This document shows positions 15,201 to 22,907 of a DNA stretch of 29,734 nt, piece by piece. This stretch comes from an uncultured Alistipes sp. (GTDB lineage: Bacteria > Bacteroidota > Bacteroidia > Bacteroidales > UBA932): NCBI GenBank assembly GCA_902388455.1, contig CABMPD010000023.1, positions 1 to 29,734 on the forward strand, in the 5' to 3' direction. How positions within the stretch are numbered: position 1 is the first letter of the stretch; each line of letters begins with the position of its first letter. Position numbers and translations under genes: made by a program. The notes under the pieces were generated by a model, which saw only the letters and a program-made list of their open reading frames with translations, was not told where the DNA came from and made no database searches.

Positions 15201-16523
15201 ATGGAAGTAAAAGAATTAGTAAATGACGGACTGACGATAAGACTGTCATTCCATTTTGTCAAGGACGACTACGCAGAAAGCAGGAAGAAAATTCTCAACA
15301 GGTTCCGCCGCAATGCGGAGATCCGCGGATTCAGAAAGGGCATGGCTCCCATGTCCCTGATAGAGAGGATACATGGCGGACAGGCTCTGGTTGAGGCTAT
15401 CAATGAGTTGATTTCCAACAGTCTCAATAACTACATCGAAGAACATAAGCTCACGGTCATCGGCGAGCCCCTTCCCGTGGAGGACGCCGAGGGCAAGAAC
15501 GATTTCGACGGCGGTGAGGAGTTTGACTTCACCTTCGATATCGCCCTGGCCCCGAAGTTTGAGCTCAGCCTGAGCACTGAGGACCACATACCTTATTATA
15601 ATGTTACTCTGACCGACGCCGAGAAGGAGGAGTACAAGAAGAACATCTACAAGCAGTACGCCCGTCTGGAGAACTGCGACGAGGTGAAGGACGGCGATTT
15701 CGTTGTAGCCGACATGGTGCAGGGCGAGAAGAAGGTGGATGCCTCCTATATCGCCATGAACGTGCTGCACGAGGAGGCCAAGGCTCTCTTCCTGGGCAAG
15801 AAGGCCGGGGATGAGATGGATGTGAATGTGGTCGAGACCTTCCCCAACGAGGCCGACCGCGCAGCCATGCTCCGCGTGAAGAAAGAGGAGCTCGCAGGTA
15901 TGGAGCCCGTATGGCACCTGACTGTTAAGGAGGTGAAGAACTATGTGGACGCAGTGCCCGGCAAGGAGCTGTACGACACCCTCTTCGGTCCCGACAAGGT
16001 GCATGATGAGGCTGAGTTTGACGCAGCCCTGACCGAGAAGATGACCGAGGAGTTCAGGCAGGAGAGCGATTACCGCTTCATGCTCGACGCCCGCGAGTAC
16101 CTGATGAACAAGGCGGACATCAAGGTGTCCGAGGACTTCCTCAAGAGGTGGCTGTATCAGGTCAATGAGGGCAAGTTCTCCAAGGAGGACATCGACAAGG
16201 ACTTCCCCGCCTTCATCAAGGATTTCAAGTGGCAGACCGTCGAGGGACGCATCATGAGCGACAACAAGCTTGAGGTGACCAAGGAGGATCTGAACGCAGA
16301 GGCCCTGAAGCTGGCCCGCTACCAGTTCGCAATGTACGGCCTGAACAACGTGCCCGAGGAGCATCTGAAGGGCTACGCCGCCAATATTCTGGCCGATGAC
16401 AAGCAGGGCCGCCGCATCGCCGAGAAGGCCCAGGAGAACGTCGTGCTGGCATTTGTCCGCAAGACCGTCACCATCGACAACAAGGAGATCAGCTCCGCCG
16501 AGCTGCGCAAGATGAACGAATAG
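15201..16523 (+). CDS. tig: Trigger factor, ribosome-associated chaperone
   Basis: The protein has 440 residues. The N-terminal ribosome-binding domain carries the trigger factor loop GFRKGMAP (43-50). A divergent peptidyl-prolyl isomerase (FKBP) region and an extended helical C-terminal domain follow, which in the family forms the chaperone arms around nascent chains. Sequence is strongly charged, with C/G-ending codons that suggest high expression. It heads a unit with clpP (9-bp gap) and clpX, the classic tig-clpP-clpX order, which links folding of new proteins to their quality-control degradation. Confidence 0.96.
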   Translation: MEVKELVNDGLTIRLSFHFVKDDYAESRKKILNRFRRNAEIRGFRKGMAPMSLIERIHGGQALVEAINELISNSLNNYIEEHKLTVIGEPLPVEDAEGKNDFDGGEEFDFTFDIALAPKFELSLSTEDHIPYYNVTLTDAEKEEYKKNIYKQYARLENCDEVKDGDFVVADMVQGEKKVDASYIAMNVLHEEAKALFLGKKAGDEMDVNVVETFPNEADRAAMLRVKKEELAGMEPVWHLTVKEVKNYVDAVPGKELYDTLFGPDKVHDEAEFDAALTEKMTEEFRQESDYRFMLDAREYLMNKADIKVSEDFLKRWLYQVNEGKFSKEDIDKDFPAFIKDFKWQTVEGRIMSDNKLEVTKEDLNAEALKLARYQFAMYGLNNVPEEHLKGYAANILADDKQGRRIAEKAQENVVLAFVRKTVTIDNKEISSAELRKMNE

Positions 16524-16532
16524 TCCCGCGGA

Positions 16533-17210
16533 ATGGCATCATCTTCAGAATTCGAGAAATATGCAGTGAAACACCTTGGAATGAGCTCGGCACGTCTGAG
16601 TTCCTATTCCAAGGTGTATTCCGGTTATATCAACCCCACCATCATCGAGGAACGCCAGCTCAATGTGGCTCAGATGGACGTCTTCTCCCGTCTGATGATG
16701 GACAGGATCATTTTCCTCGGGGTGGGTATAGACAACGATGTGGCCAATATCATCCAGGCCCAGCTGCTTTTCCTGGAGTCCACCGACTCTTCGGCCGATA
16801 TCCAGATCTATATCAACTCTCCCGGCGGGATGGTCTATGCCGGCCTCGGTATCTATGACACCATGCAGCTCGTCGGCCCTGACGTGGCAACCATCTGTAC
16901 TGGCATGGCCGCTTCGATGGCCGCAGTACTGCTGACGGCAGGTGCCCACGGCAAGCGTTCCGTGCTGCCCCATTCCCGGGTGCTGATCCACCAGCCCATG
17001 GGCGGGGCCGAGGGACAGGCCTCCGACATTGAGATAGCCGCCGCCGAGATAAAGAAACTCAAGGGCGAGCTCTATGACATTATTTCCAGACACTCCGGAC
17101 AGAGCATAGAGAAGATTACCAAGGATGCCGACCGTGACTACTGGATGACGGCTTCCGAGGCTGTTGCCTACGGTATGGCAGACAACATTCTTTCCCGTCC
17201 TGCAAAATAA
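16533..17210 (+). CDS. clpP: ATP-dependent Clp protease proteolytic subunit
   Basis: The protein has 225 residues. The catalytic triad is Ser128 (GMAASMAA), His153 (VLIHQP) and Asp202 (DADRDYW). Their spacing of 25 and 49 residues is exactly that of E. coli ClpP. The INSPGG strand is also present. The N-terminal extension of about 35 residues before INPTIIEERQ is longer than the mature enzyme and may be a processed propeptide. It forms a double-ring chamber that degrades substrates fed by ClpX, encoded 6 bp downstream. Confidence 0.98.
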   Translation: MASSSEFEKYAVKHLGMSSARLSSYSKVYSGYINPTIIEERQLNVAQMDVFSRLMMDRIIFLGVGIDNDVANIIQAQLLFLESTDSSADIQIYINSPGGMVYAGLGIYDTMQLVGPDVATICTGMAASMAAVLLTAGAHGKRSVLPHSRVLIHQPMGGAEGQASDIEIAAAEIKKLKGELYDIISRHSGQSIEKITKDADRDYWMTASEAVAYGMADNILSRPAK

Positions 17211-17216
17211 CGATAA

Positions 17217-18620
17217 ATGAGCGATAAGAAGAAAGTAGACAGGTGTGTCTTCTGCGGACGTACCTCCAATGAGGTGGAGATGCTGCTGCAGGGAGGCGGA
17301 AGTTCCATCTGTGTGGACTGCGCCATCAAGGTGTCGGAGTATGTGCGTTCCATCTTCGGGGACGAGATATTCGCCGACCCTGCTTCCGGAAATGCGCTGC
17401 ATGAGCCGGGCAAGGCCCCTTCGTGCGAGGCTCTGGAGGTGACTCCGCGTCAGATTACCGCATTCCTGGACCAGTATGTGATAGGGCAGGGGGATGCGAA
17501 GAAGTCATTGGCGGTAGCAGTCTACAACCATTACAAGCGTATCAACGAGGCGTTTGCCCGTAAGGCTGCGGAGGCCTCGGCTTCCGGCAAAGCCAGGACG
17601 GGTGCCGTTTCCGCAGCGGCTGCAACCGGTGCCGGATCCTCGAAGGGACGTGGCAAAAGCGAGGCCGAGAAGGTGCTCGATGCCGAGAAAGCGGCCCTTG
17701 AGAACCTGGAGCTGGAGAAGTCCAATATCCTGCTGGTAGGTCCTACCGGTACAGGAAAGACTCTGTTGGCCAGGACTATTGCCCGGATGCTCAATGTGCC
17801 TTTCGCTATCGTCGACGCCACCGTGCTTACGGAGGCCGGCTATGTGGGCGAGGATGTCGAGAGCATCCTCTCGCGCCTGCTGCAGGCTGCCGATTACGAT
17901 GTGGCCCGGGCCGAGAGAGGCATTGTCTTCATCGATGAGATAGACAAGATCGCCCGCAAGAGCGACAACCCTTCCATCACCCGTGACGTGTCCGGAGAAG
18001 GAGTGCAGCAGGCCATGCTGAAACTTCTGGAGGGCAGCATCGTAAACGTGCCCCCTGCTGGAGGCCGCAAGCATCCGGAGCAGAAGATGATACCGGTCAA
18101 CACGACCAACATCCTCTTTATCTGCGGAGGTGCGTTCGAGGGTATAGAGAAGAAGATTGCCCAGCGCCTGAATACCCGCGTGGTAGGCTACGGAGCCCAG
18201 GAGAAGAAGAGCCATATTGACCGTGACAACCTCCTGCGCTACATTGCGCCCCAGGACCTGCGGGCCTATGGCCTGATTCCCGAGATAGTGGGCCGTCTGC
18301 CCATTGTGACCTACCTCGACCCCCTGGACCGCGACGCCCTGCGCCGTATTCTCACCGAGCCGAAGAACGCCCTGGTGCGCCAGTACGTGCACCTCTTCGA
18401 GCTGGACGGAGTGAAGCTCACCATCGAGCCTGCCGTCCTGGACCTTATCGTAGACACCGCCCTGAAGTACAAGCTCGGTGCCCGCGGTCTCCGCTCCATC
18501 TGCGAGGCCATCATGATGGACCCGATGTACGACCTGCCCGGCAGCGGCCGCAAGACCTTTAAGATTACGGCTGACTATGCACGCGAGCGGATAGAGCGGT
18601 TTGCGGGGACTTTACAATAG
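17217..18620 (+). CDS. clpX: ATP-dependent Clp protease ATP-binding subunit, with an unusual Ala-rich insertion
   Basis: The protein has 467 residues. An N-terminal C4 zinc-binding domain (CVFC ... CVDC, residues 10-35) precedes the AAA+ domain with Walker A GPTGTGKT (175-182), pore loop GYVGED, Walker [12 protein letters not shown], the RKH loop and the sensor region. ClpX unfolds tagged proteins and feeds them to ClpP. Between VYNHYKR and [11 protein letters not shown], where E. coli ClpX has about 14 residues, this protein has about 55 (roughly 110-165), rich in Ala/Ser/Gly followed by a charged helix ([20 protein letters not shown]). The reading frame is continuous, so this is a real in-frame expansion unless the assembly is wrong. 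No strong terminator with a T-run follows. Confidence 0.97.
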   Translation: MSDKKKVDRCVFCGRTSNEVEMLLQGGGSSICVDCAIKVSEYVRSIFGDEIFADPASGNALHEPGKAPSCEALEVTPRQITAFLDQYVIGQGDAKKSLAVAVYNHYKRINEAFARKAAEASASGKARTGAVSAAAATGAGSSKGRGKSEAEKVLDAEKAALENLELEKSNILLVGPTGTGKTLLARTIARMLNVPFAIVDATVLTEAGYVGEDVESILSRLLQAADYDVARAERGIVFIDEIDKIARKSDNPSITRDVSGEGVQQAMLKLLEGSIVNVPPAGGRKHPEQKMIPVNTTNILFICGGAFEGIEKKIAQRLNTRVVGYGAQEKKSHIDRDNLLRYIAPQDLRAYGLIPEIVGRLPIVTYLDPLDRDALRRILTEPKNALVRQYVHLFELDGVKLTIEPAVLDLIVDTALKYKLGARGLRSICEAIMMDPMYDLPGSGRKTFKITADYARERIERFAGTLQ

Positions 18621-18732
18621 CGGCGTAACCTTCCTGACCATCACTGGTCCGCTCTCCGGCGGCATCAAGACCACCGGGGGACGCTGCCCTCTGGCTGCTC
18701 CTTCGCCGGTTATCCACTGCTTAGCACGAGAT

Positions 18733-18768
18733 CCACGACACCAATTTGGCGACGAAATTTTGTCGTGG
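18733..18768. repeat. Large hairpin downstream of clpX
   Basis: CCACGACA (18733-18740) pairs with TGTCGTGG (18761-18768), and inside it AATTT pairs with AAATT, giving a 13-bp stem with a small internal loop. It has no T-run. A flanking pair TCCTTCG/CGAAGGA may extend the structure. The rest of 18621-18820 shows no convincing gene. Confidence 0.6.
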
Positions 18769-18820
18769 AGTGCCGCTTCGAAGGAAGTCGCTGACTATCA
18801 AGGTGTATCACTTTTTCTCT

Positions 18821-18912
18821 GCTCCCGAAACGTAGTTTTATGAGCGTTTTGGGAGCATGTGTTTTGTGTAAGTGGTTGTTAGTCAGTTGCTATGTCTTTT
18901 CATTCGCTCCCG
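18821..18912. repeat. RAYT-linked 92-bp module, left copy
   Basis: It begins with a hairpin (GCTCCCGAAAC 18821-18831 pairs with GTTTTGGGAGC 18846-18856) and ends with a T-rich stretch and GCTCCCG (18906-18912). It has exactly the same length as 20022-20113, about 63 percent identity without gaps by eye, and identical terminal motifs. The transposase stop codon lies inside it. Confidence 0.7.
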
Positions 18913-19787
18913 TGTTCTTCCCGGCCACCCCGCATGATGCCATTGAGAACCTTCGGATCCGTCTGCGTCAGGCGGGCCAGCTGCTTAATCCCCAGGCCAA
19001 GGCTCTTCCGCAGGATGTCGGCGAGGCGGTAACGCTGGGTGACGCTCAGTTCCTGTGGGGAGGTGCAGTCAAATTCCTGCTTGCAGACTTCCGCGACCGT
19101 CCCTGTCAGTTCTGAATCCATGTAATTGCTCTTCTTGAGTATCTTTGGAGACAGATTCAGTTCCAGTTCCGCATCATCGTTGCGCGAAAGCCGGTACAGC
19201 AACCGGCCAGGTGCTCCGAACAGATTCTCGACAGCCTCGTAGTCCACGTAGCATGCCGGGCGGATCAGGCCGTCAGAAGATACGCAGAAGTGTCCGGGGA
19301 TTTCCGCGTGCGACTTGATGAGCTTGCGCTGTTCCTTGAAAGTCAGCGTGCTGTAGAGACGGTCTCCGGGTATGGACGGATTCCCGCCGCTGAAGTACAG
19401 GCTGGCTGAGGACCATTCGTAGAATATCGGCAGGACTTTCAGACCGGCCGGAAGCGGATTCCGCAGAACGTAACCGATTACCCGCATCAGATACTCCTCC
19501 TCGTCAATACGCTTCATGCATATATCCGCGGCACTTACATCAGCGATGGAGGAAAGCCTCCGCCGGTAAGCCTTGATGAATCTTAGGGACAGTTCCTCAG
19601 TGCCCCGTACCACGAAATGCACGTGATTGCTCATGAGACAAAACGCCAGTATGGTAACTCCGTGAGTCAGCGTACACACCGGAATACTGTTCATCCCGAA
19701 AACGTAATCGGCCCTGTTCTTGAAAATCACATTCTTCGCGAGCCCGTCAGTACAGATATGCCAGTAGTTTTCCATATCTAAAGTCAT
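18900..19787 (-). CDS. RAYT / Y1-type HUH transposase-like protein
   Basis: The protein has 295 residues. The N-terminal half is a Y1 transposase (TnpA_REP-like) domain: the metal-binding HUH motif is His55-Val-His57 in LMSNHVHFVV, and Tyr74 in FIKAYRRRL is the likely nucleophile. A conserved GYVLRNPLPAGL segment follows, typical of RAYTs. The C-terminal 50 residues form a helix-turn-helix (SVTQRYRLADILRKSLG, then IKQLARLTQ), found in one RAYT group as a DnaA/XRE-like DNA-binding tail. RAYTs cut single-stranded hairpin repeats and are thought to spread REP sequences. Start uncertain: ATG at 19787 or Met5 at 19775. The stop codon sits in the left module, and the 5' flank begins one base before a partial module. 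Confidence 0.88.
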   Translation of the reverse strand: MTLDMENYWHICTDGLAKNVIFKNRADYVFGMNSIPVCTLTHGVTILAFCLMSNHVHFVVRGTEELSLRFIKAYRRRLSSIADVSAADICMKRIDEEEYLMRVIGYVLRNPLPAGLKVLPIFYEWSSASLYFSGGNPSIPGDRLYSTLTFKEQRKLIKSHAEIPGHFCVSSDGLIRPACYVDYEAVENLFGAPGRLLYRLSRNDDAELELNLSPKILKKSNYMDSELTGTVAEVCKQEFDCTSPQELSVTQRYRLADILRKSLGLGIKQLARLTQTDPKVLNGIMRGGREEHGSE

Positions 19788-19788
19788 T

Positions 19789-19824
19789 GTGAATCAGCTT
19801 TGTCTGTTTCCATTCGCTTCCACG
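19789..19824. repeat. Partial copy of the module 3' end
   Basis: GTGAATCAGCT is followed by a T-rich segment, then CATTCGCTTCCACG. It matches the last 35 bp of the right module (GTGAATCAGCT ... GCGCTCCCG) in the same orientation, immediately upstream of the RAYT start. A 13-bp palindrome (ACGCATCATGCGT, 19822-19834) overlaps its end. The rest of 19835-20021 has no gene; a GCGCTC/GAGCGC hairpin lies at 19940-19974. Confidence 0.55.
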
Positions 19825-20021
19825 CATCATGCGTTGCTCTTGCGAAGGTATGAATCTCCCGGGCGGCAATCTGCAGAATGTAAAAAACGTGTGAAGAAAT
19901 ACGCGATAATAAAATTCCTTTACTCCGGGACAATCTCTCGCGCTCTACTTAAACTACATTTAGTCGCGGAGCGCTGTCGAAAGATATTCGCCTTATTGTC
20001 AACAGATTACTTCAAGCGCCC

Positions 20022-20113
20022 GCTCCCGAAAGCCTCACATAAAAGCGCTTCGGGAGCCTGACGCGAAGATAATCGCCTGTGAATCAGCTGTTGTGTGTTT
20101 TTATGCGCTCCCG
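20022..20113. repeat. RAYT-linked 92-bp module, right copy
   Basis: It begins with the hairpin GCTCCCGAA (20022-20030) / TTCGGGAGC (20049-20057), a perfect 9-bp stem, and ends with GTGAATCAGCTG, a T-rich run and GCTCCCG (20107-20113). It is the counterpart of the left module. The 73 bp between it and higA show nothing I can interpret. Confidence 0.7.
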
Positions 20114-20186
20114 TTGAATATGCAGGTGCGACAATGGTTTTCAGCCGGTGACAGTAGTATGGCGAATATGGCGCACGGTGCTCACC

Positions 20187-20510
20187 TTACAGGATGGTGA
20201 TGCTGACCCGCTTTCCAAGCCCCTGAAAAATCTTGAAGAGGGTGGAGAGCTGCACGTCCGTCTTCCCGTTTTCGATGCGCGAGATGTAGGACTTTTTCGT
20301 GCCTATCCTGGCAGCGAGCTGTTCCTGGGTCAGTCCGGCATTGAGGCGTTCCTGTTTCAGACGCTCGGCGAGGATGAACGCTTCGGCGTCGCGGTCGAAG
20401 GCGTCGCGTCCGGGGGTTCCTTTCTTCCCATACTGGATGTCAAGTATCTCTTCGTAGTCATCCCCGGAGTTTAGTATTGCGTTGTTCTTTTCTTCAGTAG
20501 TCATATTCAT
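20187..20510 (-). CDS. higA: HigA-type antitoxin, XRE-family DNA-binding protein
   Basis: The protein has 107 residues. The C-terminal 60 form an XRE/Cro helix-turn-helix: LKQERLNAGLTQEQLAARIG then KSYISRIENGKTDVQLSTL. The N-terminal half (acidic, with EEILDIQYGKKG) precedes it, as in antitoxins of the HigBA class. It overlaps the toxin gene by 4 bp (ATGA) and lies downstream of it, the toxin-first order typical of HigBA. It would bind and neutralise HigB and repress the shared promoter at 20868-20898. Confidence 0.88.
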   Translation of the reverse strand: MNMTTEEKNNAILNSGDDYEEILDIQYGKKGTPGRDAFDRDAEAFILAERLKQERLNAGLTQEQLAARIGTKKSYISRIENGKTDVQLSTLFKIFQGLGKRVSITIL

Positions 20511-20851
20511 ATGCCTTTAGATTCAAAATATTCCATCATTATGCCTCTTGCCTTTCTGATTTCCGCGGAGGGCGTTTTTTGCGTCTTTTTCTGGAAGCCA
20601 TGGAACAGCACGACTACGTACCCTTCATCAAGGCAGCAGAAGATCCGGTATATGTTGCCCTCGCACAATACTCTGATCTCATAAAGTCCGGAGACATTGG
20701 AAATTTTCCTGAAGTATACTGCAGGAATGCGTTTCGAGCACCTTACCAACTCTATAACTTGATCAATCTTCTTCCTTACCGTATCTGTTTGAGCTATATA
20801 GAACTCTTTATAGTAAGACTTGAACACCTTTATTCTTCTGACAGCCTCCAT
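20507..20851 (-). CDS. higB: HigB/RelE-type toxin (phage Gp49-like family)
   Basis: The protein has 114 residues and is basic. It shows the RelE/HigB fold signature: an N-terminal helix pair (VRKKIDQVIELVRC), then YFRKISNVSGLYEIRVLCEGNIYRIFCCLDEGYVVVLFHGF strands and a helical tail with KKTQKTPSAEIRKA. The Arg in YEIRV, the Arg in YRIFC and the HGFQKKTQKTP segment match residues used in ribosome-dependent mRNA cleavage by this family. It is first in the higBA pair. It borders the RAYT unit, so the pair lies in an accessory segment. Confidence 0.9.
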   Translation of the reverse strand: MEAVRRIKVFKSYYKEFYIAQTDTVRKKIDQVIELVRCSKRIPAVYFRKISNVSGLYEIRVLCEGNIYRIFCCLDEGYVVVLFHGFQKKTQKTPSAEIRKARGIMMEYFESKGI

Positions 20852-20867
20852 TCAATATTTCACTTTG

Positions 20868-20898
20868 CAAAGTTAATCAATCCGTTAACAATGCCAAA
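20868..20898 (-). promoter_or_regulatory. higBA promoter with an overlapping palindrome
   Basis: On the minus strand TTTG (20895-20898), 19 bp, then TAACTTTG (20868-20875) is a canonical Bacteroidota promoter, 17 bp before the higB ATG. The palindrome ACTTTGCAAAGT (20862-20873) covers the -7 element and is a possible HigA operator. Confidence 0.7.
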
Positions 20899-21542
20899 AT
20901 TTTCTTCCGGCTCAGCTAAGGTACGGAGGTTATTTCCGGCTGGAGGAAAAATCAAGAAACTTGTGCAGGTTTATGCGTTTTTAAATTTATCGGGAGCTGT
21001 TTGAGTGGGGAGCTGCTGCTTCTCTCGTATGTTAATTGCCGGATGTATTCGGAAGTGGGGTGGAGCTACAGATTGTGCCGGGTGTTCGTACTATAGTGGC
21101 GGTGTTTCGCGTGTTTTGTTGTCGGGGTGGTGTGCTTCCGGGAGTAGTACGGTTTTGTGATTGCATATGTGATTATCCTTGCGCTCGTGGGCTGCCCGCT
21201 TTTATAGTGTCCAGCATGTGACGAAAATGTATTTTCCTTGTTATCAAGTATATACGTTTTGAAGATTTGCTGGACTACGTACATTTTGTCACAAAACCGC
21301 TATTTTACCGTAATTTTGCCGGTGTTCAGCAAGAGCCTCTTTTTCAAGTGTTTGTAAACCAGGTGCGTCTGTGTGTCTTTTCTGCTGGACTTCTCCTGAA
21401 GGGAAAAGTTTCTTATGATGAAGTGCGTATGTGGAGTTGCCCGGTCTCGTTGCAGGTGAACCGGACAGGTGTGTTTTGGGTGCACCTGCGGGGAAGGATG
21501 TGGGATGTCGGTCGTAAATCAGGTAATGCTGCTGTACTCTTG
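20899..21542. other. Long stretch without a recognisable gene
   Basis: No frame here looks like a real gene; the candidates are Lys/Thr/His-rich or antisense. The plus strand is notably G+T-rich around 21030-21180. It holds several inverted repeats: CGTACTA/TAGTACG (21087-21093 and 21145-21151), the interleaved pair at 21209-21293, and GCAGGTG/CACCTGC (21452-21458 and 21483-21489). Confidence 0.6.
21209..21293. repeat. Two interleaved inverted repeats (A-B-A'-B' order)
   Basis: GTCCAGCA (21209-21216) is complementary to TGCTGGAC (21268-21275). TGTGACGAAAATGTA (21217-21231) is complementary to TACATTTTGTCACA (21280-21293) apart from one missing base. The arms are interleaved rather than nested, so a single strand could form an H-type pseudoknot, or the DNA could be a bipartite protein-binding site. 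Confidence 0.6.
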
Positions 21543-22516
21543 TCAGTTGGTATCACGGATGCAGCGGACGTAGCCGACCTCATATCTGCCGTTCTGCAAC
21601 ATGAATACTCCGTTGTCGACCCACATAAAGCCTTCTCTTTGGCCATCGTACCCAAATTTGCCGTTCATTGAAAATGAAGTATGGCTCATATAATACCCAT
21701 TTCCCTCGTATGTCACAGGCTGCAAATCGTTAAAAGTCTTTGTCATTAGTTCTGTATGAAAACCAGACCAATCCAACTCACCTTTCCAATAAGTCGCTAC
21801 AACATCGTATGTAGGCCATTGATCTGCTGTCAGCCGGGTAGACATAATCAACAATTCACGCTGTGTGGGAATTCTGTATCCCTCTGGACATGGGTTAATA
21901 TGCTGATAACTTTCCCAGAAACTAGAATTTGTCCAGTTGTAGCCAGTTTCATTTTCAGATGAGTAATCACGCCAGGCATCTCCCAAGCCGACTTCTCCTC
22001 CATTCTTTGGTATAACTATCTTGTCATACGGCGGCTGAAATCCATAAGCATGTGCGTCGACTATAAACCTGGTGTACGGACGGTTGTTGGAGCCCTTTTC
22101 GTTATCTAACGGGAGGGGCTGACCGCCGTCCATTGAGGAACGCAGGGATTTTGGATTCATGCGGGAAAGGTCTATGGTGTAGGAACCGTCCCCGTTGTCA
22201 AAGACTTGTACAAGATCTTCCGGCTCTGTTCCGGGTTGATCCAACGGAATTCCGAGATTGCGGATACAACGGTAGGAATATAGATTTCCGTTAAAGTCTT
22301 CGCTTACGGAAGTGCTGAAAGAGCCTCTGGATGCCCCTTCCTCGGCCCAGAGGATATTGGGGTTGTTATTTTCGTTCGGGTCCGGGCTGCTGGAAGTATA
22401 GTGCCAGAATACTTTATTGTCATCTCTTGGTGGCATATCCCCATCTACAGGGCTGTAAGGGACAGCAGCAGGATTACGGATGGCAGCAGGATTGCTGTGA
22501 CAATGCGTTTTCTCAT
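21543..22516 (-). pseudogene. Frameshifted lipoprotein with Fib_succ_major-like domain (fimbrial tip type)
   Basis: An ATG at 22516, in an ATGA overlap with the upstream DUF3575 remnant and behind a GGAGGT site, starts a lipoprotein signal peptide (MRKRIVTAILLPSVILLLS) that hits a TAG at 22445-22447. The mature protein continues in the -1 frame from about 22454 (SPVDGDMPPRDDNKVFWHYT) to the TGA at 21543-21545. The C-terminal part (PCPEGYRIPTQRELL ... YVRCIRDTN) is the Fib_succ_major paralogous domain seen in Bacteroidota fimbrial and surface lipoproteins. The current LTAL* could come from LTAC-SPVDG by loss of 7 bases between two GCC triplets, which would have carried the lipobox Cys; that is inference. 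Without the frameshift it would be an outer-membrane lipoprotein, probably a pilus tip subunit. Confidence 0.65.
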
Positions 22517-22738
22517 GCCGCACCTCCTTTTTTACGTTTGTTGTAATCCGCGTCCCAAAGTCTCCATACAAATGCGAATTTTACTTTCAGCGGCCCAAAG
22601 TAGTGCATCTGGGAGGTCTGCTGGTATACGTAGTGGGTGCCGCCCATATACGGTACGGGGAGGTATTCCTCGTAGCGGGTGAACATGTAGCCTGCTCCGA
22701 GGCCGACTTCAAATGAAAGCGAGCGGCTGATGGGGAAC
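22513..22738 (-). pseudogene. C-terminal remnant of a second DUF3575 gene
   Basis: This frame ends in TGA at 22513-22515 and encodes about 75 residues (FEVGLGAGYMFTRYEEYL, VPYMGGTHYVYQQTSQM, HYFGPLKVKFAFVWR) that closely match the end of the intact protein at 28065-29321. It is cut off at about 22738, where similarity stops at an in-frame TAG and AT-rich DNA begins. The intact copy needs about 340 more residues. It indicates that a second fimbrial cluster, or a duplicated part of this one, was truncated here. Confidence 0.8.
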
Positions 22739-22907
22739 TAACCAATATATGAATGTATTCTATTGTAAAATAGGTAGATATGTTTGATGTTTAGATTAAG
22801 AGATGATTCCTATCTTATAAATGGAATATGGAATTGAAAACACAGTCATTGCATTCATGGAAAATTTTATCGAATATCATGGTTACATATAAACCGTGTA
22901 TCGTATA

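Larger units (their letters stand above)
18821..20113. mobile_element. REPtron-like unit: RAYT gene bracketed by structured repeat modules
   Basis: A HUH transposase gene lies between two 92-bp hairpin modules in the same orientation, with a third partial module just upstream of the gene. This is the arrangement known for REP-associated tyrosine transposases (RAYTs), which are usually single-copy and linked to short palindromic repeats. I see no inverted ends or target duplication of a classic IS. The outer boundaries are inferred from the modules. Confidence 0.55.

Noticed and set aside
15246..16364. A 372-codon minus-strand frame inside tig
   Set aside because: Leu/His/Val-rich antisense shadow of the trigger factor gene, with no homologue-like motif.
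17505..18392. A 295-codon minus-strand frame inside clpX
   Set aside because: Antisense of a clear AAA+ gene; no recognisable domain.
18601..18843. An 80-codon plus-strand frame after clpX
   Set aside because: It overlaps the end of clpX, covers the large hairpin and ends in the left RAYT module; no family resemblance.
21066..21284. A 72-codon minus-strand frame in the gene-free stretch
   Set aside because: Composition is Lys/Thr/His-rich, there is no promoter or start context, and it runs across the interleaved inverted repeats.
18620..21540. CRISPR array or retron
   Set aside because: Repeats are two or three in number, 92 bp long and imperfect, with no spacers of regular size, no cas genes and no reverse transcriptase.
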